The notes under the pieces were generated by a model. The model had not been told where the DNA came from, did not search any database, and was given only the letters and a program-made list of their open reading frames with translations. This document shows, piece by piece, positions 12,468 to 14,914 of a DNA stretch of 14,914 bases. Where the stretch lies: contig RZYP01000038.1 of the NCBI GenBank assembly GCA_009930275.1, positions 1-14,914 of the forward strand, given 5' to 3'. The position numbers were made by a program, and so were the translations under genes. The DNA is from Negativicutes bacterium (GTDB lineage: Bacteria > Bacillota_C > Negativicutes > Acidaminococcales > Acidaminococcaceae). Each line of letters begins with the position of its first letter. The stretch's first letter is position 1.

Positions 12468-13457
12468 ATGTGGAAAACCTTAAAGTTGGTAAACCAAAAT
12501 TTAATTATCGCAATTCCCATCGCAATGCTGTTTGGCTTTTTGACAGGAGCAGCAACAAACACCGCTATTTTAAAAAACCTGATTATGCCCTTCACTATAT
12601 TAATGGTTTATCCAATGATGGTACCACTTAATATAAGAAAAATTTTCTCCGGAGGCGATTTCAAGGCACAGCTTATCACTCAGGCAATTAATTTTGCTTT
12701 GTTGCCTTTTCTCGCCTATGGTATAGGCCTCTGGTTTTTCCCTGACAAACCTTATCTGCAACTAGGTTTGTTGTTAGCCGGATTGCTGCCGACAAGCGGA
12801 ATGACAATATCCTGGACCGGCTTTGCCAAAGGCAACATCGAAGCTGCCGTCAAAATGACGGTTGTAGGATTAATATTAGGTTCTCTCGCTACACCTTTTT
12901 ATCTTCAATTTCTCCTCGGGGCAACTGTAAGCGTGGATCTTGCAGCCGTTTTCCGCCAAATAATAACGATTGTTTTGGTGCCGATGGTTGCGGGCTTTTT
13001 AACACAGTACTTCTTAATAAAACAAAAAGGGCAGCAAGTCTTCCAAAAAGAACTTGCGCCAAAATTCCCTTTATTGTCCACGATAGGTGTTTTAGGGATT
13101 GTCTTTATCGCGATCTCCTTGAAAGCAGCGGATGTCATCCAATCCCCCGGTTTGCTCCTCAAAATAATTTTGCCCATTTTGCTCATATATAGCCTCAACT
13201 TTTTTATCAGCACCATCATAGGCAAAAGTTTGCTCAGCCGCTCTGACGCCATCGCTCTTGTATATGGCACAGTAATGAGGAACCTTTCCATTGCCCTTGC
13301 GCTTGCCATGAATACCTTCCGGGAAGCAGGAACAGAGGCCGCCTTAGTGATTGCAATCGCTTATATTATTCAGGTACAGTCCGCCGCCTGGTACGTTAAA
13401 TTTACGGATAGGATTTTTTCCCCAGCCGCTGCACAAACAACTACAGCCATTGACTGA
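12468..13457 (+). CDS. Bile acid:sodium symporter / ACR3-like (BASS superfamily) membrane transporter
   Basis: The 329-residue protein is strongly hydrophobic, with about nine to ten membrane helices starting near residues 11-29 and 37-53. The central block LLLAGLLPTSGMTISWTGFA, followed by KGN, corresponds to the substrate-site crossover region of BASS/ACR3 proteins (in which AKGN is well conserved), and VMRNLSIALALAM near residues 268-280 matches the second crossover. Members move bile acids, pantothenate, other organic anions, or arsenite. The Cys of true ACR3 arsenite pumps is absent in this block, so arsenite efflux is not assured. No arsR or arsC is nearby. The ATG follows AGGT at eight bases. 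It diverges from tag, has its own promoter with a C/G-rich dyad, and ends at an 18-bp bidirectional terminator. Confidence 0.82.
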   Translation: MWKTLKLVNQNLIIAIPIAMLFGFLTGAATNTAILKNLIMPFTILMVYPMMVPLNIRKIFSGGDFKAQLITQAINFALLPFLAYGIGLWFFPDKPYLQLGLLLAGLLPTSGMTISWTGFAKGNIEAAVKMTVVGLILGSLATPFYLQFLLGATVSVDLAAVFRQIITIVLVPMVAGFLTQYFLIKQKGQQVFQKELAPKFPLLSTIGVLGIVFIAISLKAADVIQSPGLLLKIILPILLIYSLNFFISTIIGKSLLSRSDAIALVYGTVMRNLSIALALAMNTFREAGTEAALVIAIAYIIQVQSAAWYVKFTDRIFSPAAAQTTTAID

Positions 13458-13488
13458 TTATATAAGCCCACTTTTCACGTCCTGTATC

Positions 13489-13529
13489 AAAGAAGAACAG
13501 CCCGGCGTTTTGCCGGGCTGTTCTTCTTT
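13489..13529. terminator. 18-bp bidirectional intrinsic terminator
   Basis: A perfect stem (13489-13506 with 13512-13529) centred on GCCCGGC/GCCGGGC has the 5-base loop GTTTT. T-rich ends are present on both strands. It separates the converging transporter and cysteine desulfidase genes. Confidence 0.93.
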
Positions 13530-13541
13530 CTAATTCGAATA

Positions 13542-14807
13542 TTAATTTTCCATCATCGTATTAAGAATTACAACATCCGTTTCCTTCATGCCATTTTTGC
13601 CAATCTCGCAAATGGCACGAATAGTTCCATCAATAGAGCCTTTGACAACTCCATCTCCTGCTTTAAAACTGTTATTCAGCCTTGCCTGCTTATATGCGAG
13701 CAAAGCTGTCCCCAGGGATGCCGCAATTTTCAGTGCACATGACGCTTTTGCTCCATCACAAATGGTTCCTGACAAAGTAGCCAAAGCATTCGATAAAGTA
13801 TCCTCTACGACCTCCTTAGATTCGCGCAGAAGAAAAGCCACTCCTGCTATACTGGCCGCAGCAGCACTCACCACGCCGCAGTAAGCTGATAGTCTGCCAA
13901 TACCTTTTTTAATGTAAATGCCAATTAAGTTAGCAAATACCAAGGCGCGATACAATTCCTCCGGAGTTTTATGATAATGCTCCGCATAGACAATTACCGG
14001 CATGGATACTGTCAGGCCTTGATTACCGCTGCCGGCGTTAATCACCACTGGTTTCGCACAACCGCTCATTCTTGCATCTGATGCAGCAGCGGCATAGGCT
14101 TTCGCTTTTTGTTCAACAGTGTCAAAACCACCCTGCTCGTTTTGAAAAAGCTTACCAATATTCGAGCCATATTGATTTTGCAGTCCCTCTTCCGCAATGT
14201 GACGATTATAAGCAATCTGCATTTCCATTACATCCTGCACATCATCAATATTGACCGTATTGGCAAATTCGTAAATTGCATCAAAATTCAATGCGATCTC
14301 TTCGCCAGTTTTGGTAGACTCACTGCTCTCTTGCGATGCCGCCGCAAAAATTATCTCGCCATTTTTTTCGATGCAGCTGATATTTGTATGCGCGTTTTCC
14401 ACTATCACTCTAGCGACTTTTGCACCCTTGCGAGCCTCTAGCTCAATATATAAATTTTCAACATCGGGAACTAATTCCACTGTGCAGGCTCCGGCTTGAT
14501 ACATCTCCTCAGCTTGTGTCCGGTCAGCGTCAGTAACGGCCTCTAGTATCTCCAGCTCTTTACTTGAGTCACCTACTATTGCCCCTAATAGAACTGCGTA
14601 TTCTATGCCTTTTTTGCCGCCGGAATTAGGTATAACTACGCTTTTAACATTTTTAACAATATTACCGCTGCATTTTGCACAAATCGTATCCGGCAATTCG
14701 CCTAAAACTTCTACCGTTTTAGCAGCAGCAAAAGCCAACGCAATCGGTTCCGTACAGCCAAAGGCGGGAACCAGTTCCTGCCGCAGTAATTTTACATATT
14801 CATTCAC
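13542..14807 (-). CDS. L-cysteine desulfidase (UPF0597 / CyuA family)
   Basis: The 421-residue protein belongs to the UPF0597 family, related to the alpha subunit of iron-sulfur L-serine dehydratase. Characterised members split L-cysteine into pyruvate, ammonia and sulfide with an oxygen-sensitive [4Fe-4S] cluster, in the cytoplasm. Conserved features are FGCTEPIALA with Cys18 (candidate catalytic thiol), SGCAKPVVINAGSGNQG around Cys250, SAYCGVVSAA (Cys310) and GTICDGAKASCALK (Cys350, Cys357). The last three cysteines are candidate cluster ligands by analogy to serine dehydratase (inference). The start is a GTG; GGAG lies eight bases upstream and no in-frame ATG is near. No partner transporter (cyuP) or regulator is visible. 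L-serine could be an additional or alternative substrate. It is bounded by terminators on both sides and so is transcribed alone. Confidence 0.88.
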   Translation of the reverse strand: MNEYVKLLRQELVPAFGCTEPIALAFAAAKTVEVLGELPDTICAKCSGNIVKNVKSVVIPNSGGKKGIEYAVLLGAIVGDSSKELEILEAVTDADRTQAEEMYQAGACTVELVPDVENLYIELEARKGAKVARVIVENAHTNISCIEKNGEIIFAAASQESSESTKTGEEIALNFDAIYEFANTVNIDDVQDVMEMQIAYNRHIAEEGLQNQYGSNIGKLFQNEQGGFDTVEQKAKAYAAAASDARMSGCAKPVVINAGSGNQGLTVSMPVIVYAEHYHKTPEELYRALVFANLIGIYIKKGIGRLSAYCGVVSAAAASIAGVAFLLRESKEVVEDTLSNALATLSGTICDGAKASCALKIAASLGTALLAYKQARLNNSFKAGDGVVKGSIDGTIRAICEIGKNGMKETDVVILNTMMEN

Positions 14808-14857
14808 AATACATGCTCCTCGTAATTTATTTTAATATTTTACTGATTTGTTATATC

Positions 14858-14903
14858 AAAAAAGACTATCAAAATGAACGATGCGTCATCCACTTTGACA
14901 GTC
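14858..14903 (-). terminator. Intrinsic terminator of a minus-strand gene beyond the right edge
   Basis: On the minus strand a 17-bp stem with several G-U pairs (14887-14903 with 14864-14880), loop ACGCAT, is followed by six T. It implies that a gene on the minus strand ends just to the right of the window and does not read into the cysteine desulfidase gene. Confidence 0.8.
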
Positions 14904-14914
14904 CTTCGCAAACT

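Noticed and set aside
12905..13309. 134-residue minus-strand reading frame inside the BASS transporter
   Set aside because: It is a shadow of membrane-helix codons with no ribosome site.
12468..13457. Arsenic resistance locus
   Set aside because: The transporter is in the BASS/ACR3 superfamily, but the ACR3 cysteine is missing in the key block and no arsR, arsC or arsM is nearby.

Overview
The window looks like chromosomal DNA from a low-to-mid GC, outer-membrane-bearing Firmicute of the Negativicutes (Veillonella/Selenomonas/Acidaminococcus type). This is inference. It rests on Gram-positive style signals (AGGAGG ribosome sites, GTG/TTG starts, compact T-tailed terminators, TTGACA/TATAAT promoters) together with a FadL/OmpP1-type outer-membrane beta-barrel. 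The content also suits an anaerobe that ferments amino and organic acids: asparaginase, cysteine desulfidase, FAD-linked hydroxyacid dehydrogenases and a flavodoxin-ferredoxin protein. No phage, insertion sequence, CRISPR array, tRNA or rRNA was seen.

Layout, left to right. Positions 1-108 hold the 3' end of metA (homoserine O-acyltransferase, +). corA (175-1233, +) has its own promoter and converges on the minus-strand block across a bidirectional terminator. The minus-strand block from 13 kb side to 1.3 kb side contains two GlcD/D-lactate dehydrogenase-type paralogues (1316-2716 and 2873-4270), an EFR1-like flavodoxin/2[4Fe-4S] protein (4405-5193), an OmpP1/FadL porin (5404-6615), an unrecognised TPR-like helical protein (6720-7427), a LivJ-type lipoprotein (7590-8756), alanine racemase (8824-9936), asparaginase (10231-11202), a 43-residue FeoB-associated Cys-rich membrane protein (11429-11560) and 3-methyladenine glycosylase I (11680-12240). 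A BASS/ACR3-like transporter (12468-13457, +) converges on cysteine desulfidase (13542-14807, -) across an 18-bp terminator. Another terminator at the right edge marks the end of a minus-strand gene outside the window.

Most genes are single transcription units. Nearly every one has a recognisable promoter with 17-bp spacing and a terminator, so this is a patchwork of housekeeping and catabolic genes and not one operon. Possible functional links are amino-acid catabolism (asparaginase, cysteine desulfidase, the branched-chain amino-acid type binding protein, alanine racemase) and hydroxyacid oxidation (the two GlcD paralogues with the EFR1 electron carrier).

The most interesting signals are regulatory: (1) a near-consensus promoter followed at once by an intrinsic terminator in the alr leader, which is either an attenuator or a very short RNA; (2) a 16-bp perfect palindrome of DtxR type at the start site of the orphan Feo-associated gene, and a 92-nt branched inverted-repeat structure after it; (3) a C/G-rich CsoR-like dyad just after the promoter of the BASS transporter; (4) a terminator and promoter sharing the same bases upstream of the second GlcD paralogue.
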